Source: Distichodus sexfasciatus (taxonomy: Eukaryota; Chordata; Actinopteri; Characiformes; Distichodontidae). From it: a stretch of DNA of 64,000 nucleotides. A program made the translations under genes and the position numbers. The stretch spans positions 124,001 to 188,000 of the forward strand of contig JAVGVS010000476.1 in NCBI GenBank assembly GCA_032718565.1, written 5' to 3'. The stretch's first letter is position 1, and each line of letters begins with the position of its first letter. The notes below the pieces were generated by a model. That model had not been told where the DNA came from. It saw nothing but the letters and a program-made list of their open reading frames with translations, and did no database searches. This document shows, one piece after another, positions 11,749-22,888 of the stretch.

Positions 11749-11871
11749 TCCCGGGCGCTCCTATCTTCCTGAGGTTTGAGAGTCCATCAGAGACGGAGCT
11801 CACACTCTTCCTGAATCCTCCAAAGAAGAAAAATGACATCCTGACAGGATATATCCTGCAGTACCAAAAGT
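11749..11871 (+). pseudogene. Orphan fibronectin type III exon (L1-CAM-like)
   Basis: A 123-nt block lies between a TTATTCCAG acceptor and a GTGAGT donor, both phase 1 as expected for FN3 exons. It reads PGAPIFLRFESPSETELTLF and then NPPKKKNDILTGYILQYQK, the first half of an FN3 domain with the LTGYxLQYQ strand seen in L1-family adhesion molecules such as CHL1 and NrCAM. The frame is open and the splice sites are good, but no partner exon was found, so it may be a relic or one exon of a gene I cannot trace. Confidence 0.55.
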
Positions 11872-12146
11872 GTGAGTCCTGGCACTGTTTAAATTTTCTC
11901 ACAGTGACTAAACTACATCTAATTTGTGGCCAGTTCCCACTGACTCAGTTTCTGCATGTTGTTTTTTAAATCACTTTCAATAATCCATACTGGATCAATA
12001 TATTGACTGATTATTACCTCAGTAGAAATGAAACAATACACCACCATTCCTACGTCACTAGAGGGCACACGAGACCAGCAAATGGGGATGAGATGGGCTC
12101 CGCAACAATATCCCAGAGGAGTTTTATGCTTTAAAGAAGCTGGCTA
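11872..12146. other. Intergenic, nothing recognised
   Basis: No feature seen. Confidence 0.5.
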
Positions 12147-12950
12147 GTGACAAAAAATGTTGTCATTAGACCAGCGGATAAGGGTAGTACGGTGGTCATC
12201 CTGGACAGAGAACAGTACCTGTGGGAGGGATACAGACCATTAAATGATGAAATATATTATAAAAAATTTAATAAACCTATTTACCCATACACTATACCAA
12301 TGATTAAAGACATAGTACAGACATTATATCAGAAGAAATATATCAATTATAAACAAAGAACTTAACTTTTGGGATTCTGCTGATCCCAGACCCAGATATT
12401 TTTATATACTCCCTTAAAATTCACAAGGACCCCACTGAATGGAGCAAACCACACAAGATTCCACCCAGCAGACCCATAGTCTCCACCTGTACCTGTGGGA
12501 GTGAGACATATTACACAGCAGAGTTTCTGGACCATTATTTGATTCCCCTCTCAAACAAGCGCTCCAGTTACATTAAGGATACATACGAGTTTGTCTGAAT
12601 AGTCAAGGACTTAGTGATTCCTTCACAGGCCCTTCTCTTTGCTATGGATATAGACAGCCTGTACACAAACATAGATATATTAGAGGGGATAAGGGCAGTA
12701 AAAATATTTTCCAGAAGTATCCGGATAAGAGTAGGCCGGACCTGGAATTAAGACAATTATTGGAAATTAATTTGATTAGGAATGATTTTGAGTTTAATGA
12801 AGAGTTTTTCCTACAAATTAAAGGCACTGCGATGGGCAAGACATTTGCCCTAGCCTATGCCAATATTTTTAGGGCTGAATGGGAGGCTGCAGCTTTGTCC
12901 CTTTTAATGTGCAATTTATATAAAGTAATTGATAAACTGACTCAGTGAAG
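12147..12950 (+). pseudogene. Penelope-like reverse transcriptase relic
   Basis: Fragments in several frames read NVVIRPADKGSTVVILDREQ, YFYILPKIHKDP, PPSRPIVST, LFAMDIDSLYTNID and QIKGTAMGKTFALAYANIF. The DxxSLYTNI and GTAMGxxxAxxYANxF blocks mark Penelope-like retroelement reverse transcriptases. Stops and frameshifts (near 12362, 12597 and 12690) interrupt it. The core sequence corresponding to YADD and the GIY-YIG endonuclease were not found, so it is inactive. Confidence 0.7.
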
Positions 12951-13544
12951 TTTTACCAAACACTAAAATTGAGCAAATTGAAGAAATTATTACATATTGC
13001 ACATGATGAACACAGGTACAAAGATACAAATACTACATACTCTAAATTCTTCATGATCACTTCATGATAAATGGTTCTGCAAAGAACCAATGGGTAAAAG
13101 GGTCTTCGTACAACCAAAGAAAGTCCCACTATGACATCACTGTGAAGAAAACACTTTTGGTTCTTTTAAGGGTGTACAGTTATGTTCTTGGAATTGAACA
13201 TTTTGTATAAAGACTGATGTTTTGGAAACATAAAAAACAAACAAGAACAAGGATTTGAGCCGTTTTGACAAGGTCCAAATTGTGATGACTAGAAGACTTG
13301 AGTCAGAGCATTTTCAAAACTGCAGCTCTTGTGTGATGTTCTGGGTCTGCAGTGATCAGGAACTACCAGAAGTAGTCAGATCCAGTAGAAGAACTCCTGT
13401 AGATCAGATTGATGAAAATGTTAATGTCATTTCTGATAGAAAGGTCTCAGAACACTGCATATGGGGATGCCTTGATGGAGACATAAGGCTATGGCTGATC
13501 AGTGCAGATTTAATAAGGGTAGGATAGTGCATGATACTTTATAG
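12951..13544. other. Intergenic, short repeat scraps
   Basis: Around 13065-13175 there are GGTTCT/AGAACC-type palindromic scraps, like small fish MITE fragments. Otherwise nothing recognised. Confidence 0.4.
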
Positions 13545-13700
13545 GGTAAGCAGAGGTCTTGGTGGTGGTGGCACTCATCTATGAACAACAAAGTTGTGGG
13601 TTCAAATCTAGCTCTATCCTAGATCCAGCACTACTCCCACTGAGCCCCTGATCAGTGCCCAGGTTGCTTAGCAAATGTAAGTTACTATGGATGATGACAA
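13545..13700 (+). repeat. tRNA-like SINE fragment
   Basis: GTGGTGGTGGCACTCATC followed by GTGGGTTCAAATC looks like a polymerase III head with a B box. The body differs from the main SINE family here. Confidence 0.35.
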
Positions 13701-13869
13701 TATGACAAAATATGTACTGTGAGTACATATATAAATATTTACAGTGAGTTAAGGTAACACATGTTAAGGTAGCATATGTTCGAACGAAAATAGGATGACA
13801 TAGGTTAAGACAAACTAAAGTTAAATTGTAAGGAAGTTCACAAGGTTGCTAATATTTTTCACAGATAGG

Positions 13870-13940
13870 CTCCATTTCACCTATACCCGATCCAGCTGTT
13901 TGAGTCGTTATCAAACCAATATCTGATCCATGTATCGGAC
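13870..13940. repeat. hAT element end fragment
   Basis: ACCTATACCCGATCCAGC, then GTTTGAG and ATGTATCGG match the right end of the hAT element in hecw2 intron 14 (about 55672-55735). Confidence 0.55.
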
Positions 13941-13984
13941 CACTTTCAAGGTGACATTTTCACTAGAGATTAAATATCCAGAAC

Positions 13985-14060
13985 TCCCTTTAAGCTCCTA
14001 GAAGTGAAGAAGCCTTTCAGATGAGAAAAGAAATACTTTCAAGAACCTAAATTAAGTCCA
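13985..14060 (+). repeat. Inverted partner of the 11180 repeat
   Basis: GAAGAAGCCTTTCAGATGAG and AAGTCCAGCTGCCTTTG correspond, reverse-complemented and diverged, to the block at 11180-11290. Confidence 0.4.
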
Positions 14061-14633
14061 GCTGCCTTTGTGCGAGCACTACCACACCATGGATGACCTA
14101 GACTTACTAAATACGAAATACTCAAAATTACTTACTAAAGGAGTGTGACGTAATTCTAAATGTACATTATGTGACTAGCATGTGGATCTATATTAACCAG
14201 GCAAAACATTCACTAATAAACCAGTTCTTCTTCTGCTGCATCGGAAATTGATCTGACATCCCTTATGCCCAAAAAAGGTTGAAAAGAACTGAAACAAGCT
14301 ATGGAATTACAAAATAGGGTTGGGTAAAGTGTACCTGTCAGTTTTGTGATTGACATAAAAAGACCCTGTAATGTAATTAATGGCCACCCACCTGTTGGAA
14401 AAATAATGTATGTCACAAAGTCCTTTGTGTGTCTCTTTGTCTCCAAACATATGAGAGGTTTGGGTGGAGGCTGAAACCGTGTAAAGCTGCAATTTCTATT
14501 TTTGGACCATGTTCTTTCTATGTTGTGTAACCGGTAAGATGTCAATAGGGATGGATAGGGGACTTTTATTTTGACAACTAGTGTTCATGTGCGTGGCCAT
14601 CTTGGTATGTTTATTGTCTCACGATATTTACGT
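14061..14633. other. Intergenic, nothing recognised
   Basis: Minus-strand frames at 14213-14545 carry no recognisable domain. Confidence 0.45.
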
Positions 14634-14661
14634 GAGCTATCGTTTGAATCGAAGGGGGGAA

Positions 14662-14852
14662 CCATAATTACGAGATTAAGAATAGGTCATACTAGCCTTA
14701 ACCATCACCTCAACATTATAGGAAAGCACAGTACTGGTCAGTGTTCGTCATGCAACCAAGCAGAAATGGTGGAACATGTTTTATTGGACTGTCCAGTTTA
14801 CAATGCTGAGAGGCAAATCCCGTTAGAAGGTGTTAAAACACTAGTGCATTAG
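14662..14852 (+). pseudogene. LINE ORF2 C-terminal fragment
   Basis: The frame reads TRLRIGHTSLNHHLNIIGKH and then CSSCNQAEMVEHVLLDCPVY, the Cys/His motif found after the RNase H region in I- and Jockey-group LINEs. The frame stops at 14850-14852. Confidence 0.65.
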
Positions 14853-15046
14853 ACTAGTCTAACATTAGACGGTTTACTCTCTTTCTCTGCAGTAAAACCA
14901 CCAGCATGGAAACACCTTATGACTTTTTTTTTTTAATCAACCAGACTATATGAGAGGATTTCAGGCATCCCAACCTGCAAAAACTCATTTCAGGAAGGAC
15001 CCTACCCCCCGCCCCCCGCGTCGATGTCTGGGATTTAGAGAATAGT

Positions 15047-15645
15047 GATTTGTGTGTGTGTGTGTGTGTGTGTGTGTACATGTATTTATTGCATTGTGGG
15101 GACCTTTTGTCCCCTAAAATCACTTTTATCTGTTGTTTTGGGCTTTGTGGGGACATTTGAGAGGTCCCCATGAGGAGAAGTGACTTTATAGAAAACGTGC
15201 TTGTTTTATTTGAGAAACTAAAAGAGGTAAAAGATGTGCTTTTGGTTACTGAGGTTAAGGTTAGGATTAGGTGTAGGTGTAAAATGATGTACTTTAGTCA
15301 TTATGGGAGTCTATGGAAGGACCTCACAAAGATAGTAATACAAGACTTTGTGTGTGTGTGTTTGTGTACATGTATTTATCGCTTTGTGGGGACCTTTTGT
15401 CCCCTAAAATCACTTTTATCTGTTTTTTGGGGCTTTGTGGGGACATTTAAGAGGTCCCCATGAGGAAAAATGACTTTATAGTAAATGTGCTTGTTTTATC
15501 TGAGAAACTAAATGAGGTAAAAGATGTGCTTTTGGTTACTAAGGTTAAGGTTAGGTGTAGGTGTAAAATTATGTACTTTAGTTATTATGGGAGTCTATGG
15601 AAAGACCTCATAAAGATAGTAATACAAGACTGTGTGTGTGTGTGT
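15047..15645. repeat. Tandem dimer of a ~297-bp unit with (TG)n
   Basis: Two head-to-tail copies (about 15047-15346 and 15347-15645). Each starts with TG repeats, then ACATGTATTTAT, GTGGGGACCTTTTGTCCCCT, GAGGTCCCCATGAGGA and GGGAGTCTATGGAA. Both copies encode similar short frames, but these are by-products of the repeat. Confidence 0.85.
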
Positions 15646-15900
15646 GTGTGTGCGTATATAGTATGTGTAGTATGTAAGCGTCTACTCCCCATTGATGCTC
15701 CACACCCAAGTCAGTTGGTGATGGTAATGCACCAGGTTGGATGCCAACCGCCAATAAAAACAATAGAAGAAGAAGAAGAGCTATCGTTTGGTTTATTTTG
15801 CCGGGAATCTGAAGTTGGTCAATGTCCCCTGTGTTTGAGGTTTGCTGAGAATGCCGGCTTTTGTGTGGAAACCGGGTCTGTAACTACTTTTAATGTTTAG

Positions 15901-16568
15901 TAGTTATTTACAGAACGCTGTAATTTGCTGTATTTATATACAGTGTATGTAAGAGTATGGTATGGTTCCGCACGCAAAGCTGCTTGTCCGGTACATTAAT
16001 GATTCCATTTGATATTTGTCTTAATTATATAATGACTTGATGAAGCCATCCATTCAGTTCAGACACTGCTTGCTGTTCTGCTACTGTTCATAGGTATGTT
16101 TTATTTAATTTAGATTTTATTGGCTATTAATGAAGTTTGTGGTTTTAATTTATTTGGTTTGCAATTCACAGGCAGTTAAGTGGCGGTGGTAGTGGTCACT
16201 GTTTTCTCTTACCTTATAATAATAAAAGACTAAGGAATTTTATATGTGTATTATAGGTGCCGCTGGGTTGCCGTATTAAAGATTAATTTCTCTGCACAAA
16301 TATTCAGCACAATCATCTCTTTATAACACTGGTTGTTAGCAAACTCACTTATGGTTATCCCATTATAGTTCTGGGAGCAATTAGTTTCCTTATTAACCCT
16401 TCTTGGTTTTGGACACTGAACGTTTGTTGTGGGAATTTGTACATTTGTTTATCTTTATTTATTTATTTAATTAATTTCTGCTGTGAGTCTTAAGATTGAT
16501 TTAATTGCTGTGTATGGTGTTTTCTTTGGTTTATTTGATGAAGGGTCAAGAGCAACAATTGTGTTCCG
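15901..16568. other. AT-rich, nothing recognised
   Basis: It may include part of the long terminal repeat of the downstream retrotransposon, but I could not place a boundary. Confidence 0.4.
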
Positions 16569-17190
16569 GTTATTTCAGAATACCCTATGTAGAGTTGTGC
16601 TTAGTGTCTCATACCCAACCCATGAACTGTTCCATGGTTGATGGTAATTGTGCTGAATTTGGAGTGTAGCCATACCGTTATATGTGACCTGGCTGAAAAT
16701 AAATACTTGTACCTTATTGTACAGCCCTATATCGTTCCTGTGTGCCTTCTTGAAGTACATTACTACAATTAGCATACAAGTGAAGGTCACAAGTGGCATA
16801 GTCAGCAGGATCAGGGCTGTTACAAGACAGTCGTAGGCCAGGTCATGTTTTAGGTGTATGGTAATATTAGATTGGTGGCACCCAGTGGTTTAATTGGGGA
16901 AGGTGAAGAAACAGTGGCTATTACTTGGAGATTGACGAGACCAAGGATTGAGTCAAGGCCGACAACAAAGTCAAGACTACGGATCAAGTGTTTTTCTTTC
17001 TCTCAAGGCTTTTGTTTAAATTGTTTTTTTGTTTGTTTTCTTTTTGGTTGGTTGAGTGTCCTTGTTTGCTCATAATATGGAGGAACATCTTGAAGCATTA
17101 ACAGAGCAGGTACAGCAGCTCCAGGCTGATAATGATAGGCTACGAGCCCTGGAAGGGGCTAGCATGAGTGCCAATCTTTTTGAAGGTGCC
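16569..17190 (+). mobile_element. LTR retrotransposon fragment: LTR end, leader, gag start
   Basis: AAATAAATACTTGTACC at about 16697 looks like an LTR polyadenylation region. Downstream, GTGGCATAGTCAGCAGGATC resembles the start of a gypsy-type leader. A reading frame starts at the ATG at 17077: MEEHLEALTEQVQQLQADND, a coiled-coil gag-like opening. It breaks off at about 17190 where another repeat begins. No pol was found. Confidence 0.4.
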
Positions 17191-17192
17191 AG

Positions 17193-17820
17193 AGGTGGGA
17201 ATTATTATACAGCTCTGTTTATGAATAATTTGTACCCAAAATATCAAAAATATAAAATTGTAACAGTGGGACAAATCTGGCTTCAGATATGTAGCCCACA
17301 TATTGTATGACATTTGGGCCAAATACACTGCTTAGTAACTGGCCCACATGTTGTTTGCCGAATTTAAGCCAGTGCCACCCCTGCCACACCTGGGCCATGA
17401 TCGTTTTACATGGTGTTTGCCAGTGCTGACTGAAACCTGTGCCAGCTTCATGCCAAATGTGTCTTTTCAATCTAAATATGATTGATTCACTTAGCTTGAT
17501 GTTTAGTTTTACCATCCAGATTTAATGGCACTCTATTATTATACAGCTCTGTTTATGAATATAATGTTATTTACCCAAAATATCAAAAAATAACATTTTA
17601 GCTGTGGGATAAACCCGGCTTCACATATGTGGCCCAAATATCTTATTTGACATTTGGACCAAATACTCTACTTTGAAACTGGCCTATGCTTTGTTTGCCG
17701 AAATAAGCCAGTGCCACCTCTGCCATACCTGGGCCATGTTCGGTTCACACGCTGTTTGCCAGTGCCAACCGAAAGCCACCTGTGCCAGATTCAAGCCAGA
17801 TGTGGGCCAAATTTGTCTAT
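17193..17820. repeat. Direct duplication of a ~270-bp repeat
   Basis: Two diverged copies (17193-17460 and 17537-17820) share ATTATTATACAGCTCTGTTT, TTTGCCGAA, AAGCCAGTGCCACC and CTGGGCCATG. This is a teleost GGCCAAAT/TGGCCCACA type repeat. Confidence 0.7.
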
Positions 17821-18032
17821 GTGGGAACTTTCGCTACGTCAAGATCACTACAAAATGAGCTGTACGTGTTGGGATTAGAACTTTTATATCGAGTTCATGA
17901 GAAAAGTAACTTATCTTGGGAAAGCAACTTTTATGTCAAGATTACCAGTAAAGTAATACATTATCTCATGAAAACAACTTCTCAAAGGCCAGATCATATC
18001 CAAATATCTTATCTTGAGATACTGAGAAACAA

Positions 18033-18095
18033 ATGTCGCAACACAAATACAAAAGTCACAACACGAAAACAAAAGCTGGAACACGAACGCAAAAG
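18033..18095 (-). repeat. Inverted arm of the 20.4-kb minisatellite
   Basis: CAACACAAATACAAAAGTCA and GGAACACGAACGCAAAAG are the reverse complement of the 40-bp units at 20340-20530. The two sites may be ends of one element. Confidence 0.6.
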
Positions 18096-18299
18096 TTTGT
18101 CATACCCATCAACATGCCACATTTCATTTGGTCCCATTGACTGGTATGTTCTTGGGACAAACCTTCTTCTAGAACGATTCTCTATTCCAGACAGGTCACG
18201 TTCTCTCATTAAGTGCATCAGGTCTGTATCTCGTAGTGGTCATTTAAAGTGCTGAGACTCATTGAAATGTTGCGCTTGGTTACCAGTAAGTCCATTATT

Positions 18300-19383
18300 A
18301 TTTCAGAGCTATGGCCCTCTATGAAATACTTATGTATAAGTCCATCCACCATTGGACCTGAGGGATGAAGGGTGTATGAAATTACTATATTAGACACAAG
18401 AAGATCCACTGCATTTACACAGTTTGGTGTCAAATTATACACAATGATTGATTAATAAACAACATAAGAAACTAAAATTGGTTAATGGGTCATTTACATT
18501 CTCTTCCTTCCTTTCCTGTTAACTCCATGATGAAGGTCTAGTGGCTGGAGTTATAAAACTCTTAAAATGCCACCTTAAGTGGTGTGATTTCACATTTTAT
18601 TTAGAGGGTGTCTCTCATTTCTTCTACATTTGTTACTGTATTGCATCTACTGCATTCAATATATGATGAATGCTTTGAGTTTCATACACTTAATTGTTAT
18701 TCCCAATAAAAATTAAGAGTACAGCACAGAATTCCATAATGACAAAATATACCTTTCTCTTGAAGAAGCCTTAAAAATGACTATTTCTGCCACACGAGCC
18801 ACCGTATGACAGGACAAGTTGAAGATTTACTCCACAAATTGGACAAAACATAATCTGGTAAAAAGACAAAGGAAACGGGCAAGGCCTTAGGCTATACACT
18901 TTGGCAGGTTACTATGTAAAGGTGCAAAAGTAGTATTTATCTTACTGTGCACTCTGCTTAACTGAGTAATTCAAATAACACTCTTTACAATATATATTTT
19001 TCGCATCCTTATGTTAGTATAATATTACTAATGTGTCCGTCCATACACGGTTACAGCTTTACATTAGTCTGCTTTACCGCCATTACCGAAGTGAGGGCAG
19101 TTACTGCACAGCAGTGATTCCGCTAGACTTTTTTCTATCCGGACAAACTGTCCGACACTATTCTACGATATCGGACATTTGGGAAATCTTCCAACATTAT
19201 TTTTGGCTAAATAGGTTAATTAAATAATTGCTATTATAATAGACAACAATAGCTTCGTGTTGTGACCACCACCTCGAACGTGCAATACCTTTTAATATAC
19301 GAATGCAGTGTTGTGCATTATTCCTTACATTAACACAACACAGTGAACAACACTGCTTATTTATATCTGCGCATACCGACAAC
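18300..19383. other. Possible transposon interior, nothing recognised
   Basis: AT-rich and without recognisable coding sequence. Confidence 0.4.
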
Positions 19384-19391
19384 ATTAATAA

Positions 19392-20264
19392 CAGAGGCGG
19401 ATAGTAATTAAGTACATTTACTTGAGTACTGTACTTAAGTAGAGTTTTTGAGTATCTGTACTTCACCTGAGTAGTATTTTATTTGGAAACTTATGACTTC
19501 CACTTCACTACATTTTAAAGACAAATACTGTACTTTTTACTTCACTACATTTCTATCAAGGTTCTTGTTACTCATTACTTTCAAATCTGTGAATAAAGTG
19601 GATGTTAATCCCCCTTTTCTAAAACGTGATTGGTTGTTTGGCAGGCGACAGTCTGTCAGTAATCAGTAGGTTACATCATGTCTGTAGACTGTAACTATGA
19701 AACCAAGTTCAGATAGTTCTGCCATTTTCTTGATTAACATTGTTGATGTTGGAAAGTCATGAAGCTAGAGGTGTAGAGCTGGGTTTTAAGCAGGTTGGAA
19801 TGTTGATTTTATGTGCTGAGCTCCATTTACAGCTATTGCACTGTCCTCCTGATTAACATACACATATATGTGTGCACACACTGCCAGACCTGGGTCAGCA
19901 CACTACCATGCTGTTTTGTTTGGTGTGTACTCTTACAATTAATAAATAAAATAAACTAATGACTGGTTTTCTTTATCAGTTTAAGTTGTGTTTCATCATG
20001 TAACATTCCACCAATTCCTTATTCTACATCTTCTACAAGCTAGTCAGAGGCCTTAGGTATTGTAAGTGTTGTGGCAATAATGCAACAATGCAGTGAAAGA
20101 AGATGTACTTTTAATACTTAAGTATTTTTTAAAACAAGTACTTTAGTACTTTAACTTAAGTAAAAATTTGACTGTACGACTTTCACTTGTATTGGAGTAA
20201 CATTTGACTAGTGGTATCTGTACTTACACTTCAGTAATGAAGTTAGCTACTTTGCCCACCTCTG
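19392..20264. mobile_element. Non-autonomous hAT element, 873 bp
   Basis: The left end is CAGAGGCGGATAGTAATTA and the right end is TAGCTACTTTGCCCACCTCTG shortened to CACCTCTG. Identical 8-bp words ATTAATAA flank it (19384-19391 and 20265-20272), the target length for hAT. The interior is rich in AAGTACTTNAGTACTT-like sequence and has no transposase, so it needs a helper. Confidence 0.88.
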
Positions 20265-20339
20265 ATTAATAAACATCATCTAGCACGGTGTTTTTACTGA
20301 CTTCTCCCGAACGCTGCTCACCTCCCTGACGTAATTTCC

Positions 20340-20530
20340 GTTGTGGCTTATGCGTTGTGTTACGGCTTTTGCGTTCGTGTTGTGATATTTGTATTTGTGT
20401 TACGGCTTTTGCGTTCGTGTTGTGACATTTGTATTTGTGTTACGGCTTTTGCGTTCGTGTTGTGATATTTGTATTTGTGTTTGTTTTGTGTTGCGGTTTT
20501 TGCGTTCGTGTTGTGGCTTGTGCATTGCGT
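20340..20530 (+). repeat. Minisatellite, 40-bp unit
   Basis: Three near-perfect copies of a 40-bp unit containing GGCTTTTGCGTTCGTGTTGT, plus diverged flanking copies. Confidence 0.85.
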
Positions 20531-21212
20531 TGACCCTTTTGGGCCACCGTAGATACTGTACCGCGTTTGAAACGATTATAAGACGTATGTAAGTGATGCT
20601 CTGATCTGGACAAGCGGGTGGAGACTGACCGGCGTGGTCGCGTGAGCCAGGCGTACAGCTGCGGCCGCGCGTGTGTGGAACAGATTTATACAGTCTGGGT
20701 GAATCGTGTGAATCGCTTTGTCCTGACAAGTAGAGCAGCTTGTAACTTGCTTATTACATTTGTTATTACAAGTGTCGATTTTCGTAAGACGATTCATTTC
20801 AAGCGATGTGTGCTCTTATTTCGGTTAATTTCCTTAATTTATAATAATAATATAATAATGAACAAAAATAATTTAAAATGTAAACACTAAAACCATAACA
20901 TTGTGTGTATACAACAATATGCATTATAGTCTAAAACAGTAAATGTGTAAGTGGGAGCACATTTAAATGTGATTGTACAAAACAGTATGTAAGAATATTA
21001 GAATTAATATTGCCTACTGCTACTCAAGCATACTGTGTATACTGTTTGCGTGTGTATGCATGAGAACCAACATCAATATTGTTTGCAGAATAAGAAATAT
21101 TGTAATTAGGGACAATTAATAATTTTGCACACAGCAACAAACTGTTGTAGCACACATGAGATAGGCTAATCATGTTAATCATTAATGATGTTAATTTATT
21201 TGGTTGTATCAG
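20531..21212. other. Intergenic, nothing recognised
   Basis: No feature seen. Confidence 0.5.
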
Positions 21213-21334
21213 TTAGCCAAAGACTCTGTTGATGATGAAAATATGGAGACTCTGCTAGAAGAGATGGAACAGATGATTCCTGAGATAAAAGTCCATTAAA
21301 ACACAGCTGGCCAGTGTGAAGACTGCAGTTGAAG
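21213..21334 (+). pseudogene. Orphan exon-like block, acidic helix, frameshifted
   Basis: A 122-nt block sits between a TTGTATCAG acceptor and a GTAAGA donor. It reads AKDSVDDENMETLLEEMEQM, then IPEIKVH and a stop. One base over, the next frame gives KTQLASVKTAVE up to the donor. A single-base change would explain both halves. I cannot name the parent gene. Confidence 0.4.
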
Positions 21335-22193
21335 GTAAGAGAATATGTTTTCACCTCTAAAACGTCAAATATATTTCCTATAATAACTGCAAGATAAAAA
21401 TATGTTAATTATGAAAATATTATAATAATACTTGAAGGTTCTCATGTACAAAAACACTTTTTTGGTAAAACATGTTCACAGGGGTCTTTTTCTTAAGCTC
21501 TCTCTCGCTTACAAATTTTACACAAATAATACTTTTATAGATATAAATCCTGCACTTTAAGAGTATCTCCCGCCAACCAACAAGTGCAAGAACACAAACA
21601 ACTTGATGACTTGAAGCAGCTTCAGAACAACTTGATGTGTAGTATTAATGTTTATTAGTAGGATTCATAGTTAATTAACGTATAGAAATATGTGCTTTCA
21701 GTTTGGGTCATGATACTATGCAAACATGACCAAAAGTGTTTATTATACATACAACCTGAAGTGCCATATTCATTCATTTTGTTCAAATACTTAGCAATAT
21801 TTACAAGTAGCTCGCAAGTGCAGTTCCAAACTGATGTTGAATTAGATCTTTTCTGGGAAAGCAGCTTAACGAACGTGACTGCGAGTTTCTCATTATTACA
21901 CATTGTTGTTCACATACAGAACAACGCCGGAATTTAAAGATATTAAGTCGAAATCTTTAGATATTGTCATTATTTTGAGATACTAAGTCATTATTTCGAG
22001 AAAATATCTTATTATTTTGAGATAACAGTCATTATTTCGACTTAAATTATTAATATTTTTACTTGCTGGGAAACTGGCCTATGAAGTCAGAATTCTGACG
22101 TGTGTTCCAGTGTATGCGCAAACTTTTCATGTAAATATGCAATGAAAAGTAGAACACGTAAAGCTTTTAGTGCATACATGCAGCCTATTCTTA
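21335..22193. other. Intergenic, nothing firm
   Basis: At 21945-22030 there are TTATTTCGAGA/TTTTGAGAT-type repeats, similar in style to the foldback element downstream. No gene seen. Confidence 0.5.
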
Positions 22194-22888
22194 TGGAAGC
22201 CCATTTCCGCCACTAAAAGAAAAAATCCGAACGAAAAAAAGTCGAAATTATGAGATAAAAAGTCGAAATTATGAGATGAAAAGTCGAAATTACGAGATAA
22301 AGTCATAATTATGAGATAAAAAAGTCGAAATTACGAGATAAAAAGTCATAATTATGAGATAACAATAGTCGACATTATGAGATAAAAAGTCGAAATTATG
22401 AGAAAGGAAGTGCGCATGCGCGCCAGTGGTGCTAAACTTGCCAAAGTCTCTTGCAGAGGCAACTTGTGAATCTACAAGCAAAAGCAGTATTTTATTTGTT
22501 GTGAAGCCACGTTTAAAATAGTCCTCGATGTATTTACCATCCATTTGAATCCGAAGTCAAGACAAAAACATCAAGTTTGCATGTGCAAGTGACAACGGCA
22601 GGTTTAGCACAACTGGCGCGCATGCGCACTTCCTTCCTATAATTTCGACTTTTTATCTCGTAATTTCGACTTTTTATCTCATAAGTATGACTTTTTATCT
22701 AATAATTTCGACTTTTTATCTCATAATTCCGACTTTTTATCTCATAATTATGACTTTTTATCTCATAATTATGACTTTTAATCTCATAATTTCCAGTTTT
22801 TATCTCATAATTATGACTTTTTATCTCGTAATTTCGCCTTTTTTTCGTTCGGATTTTTTGTCTTTTAGTGGCGAAAATGTGGCTTCCA
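22194..22888. mobile_element. Foldback MITE with long inverted arms
   Basis: The outer ends TGGAAGCC...GGCTTCCA are flanked by TA on both sides (22192-22193 and 22889-22890). Each arm of 220-280 bp has a CCACTAAAAG end, CCGAACGAAA, and then many units of AAAGTCGAAATTATGAGAT or its complement, ending in a GCGCATGCGC block. The centre is about 170 bp of non-repeat sequence. There is no transposase, and the superfamily is uncertain. Confidence 0.75.

Larger units (their letters stand above)
14647..15777 (+). mobile_element. 5'-truncated LINE with 13-bp target duplication
   Basis: The 13-bp word GAGCTATCGTTTG occurs at 14634-14646 and again at 15778-15790, and the sequence just before the second copy is a GAA-rich tail. 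Between them lie the last residues of a LINE ORF2 and a 3' end reading CCACACCCAAGTCAGTTGG, CAACCGCCAATAAAA and (GAA)n. This is a standard target-primed insertion with 5' truncation. A roughly 600-bp tandem dimer sits inside it. Confidence 0.75.

Noticed and set aside
15170..15900. Two similar plus-strand ORFs of 97 and 146 codons, looking like a small paralogous gene pair
   Set aside because: They are translations of the two tandem 297-bp repeat units and their TG tails, with no start context, domain or codon bias.
20340..20530. CRISPR-like regular array
   Set aside because: The 40-bp units are contiguous with no unique spacers, and the genome is eukaryotic.
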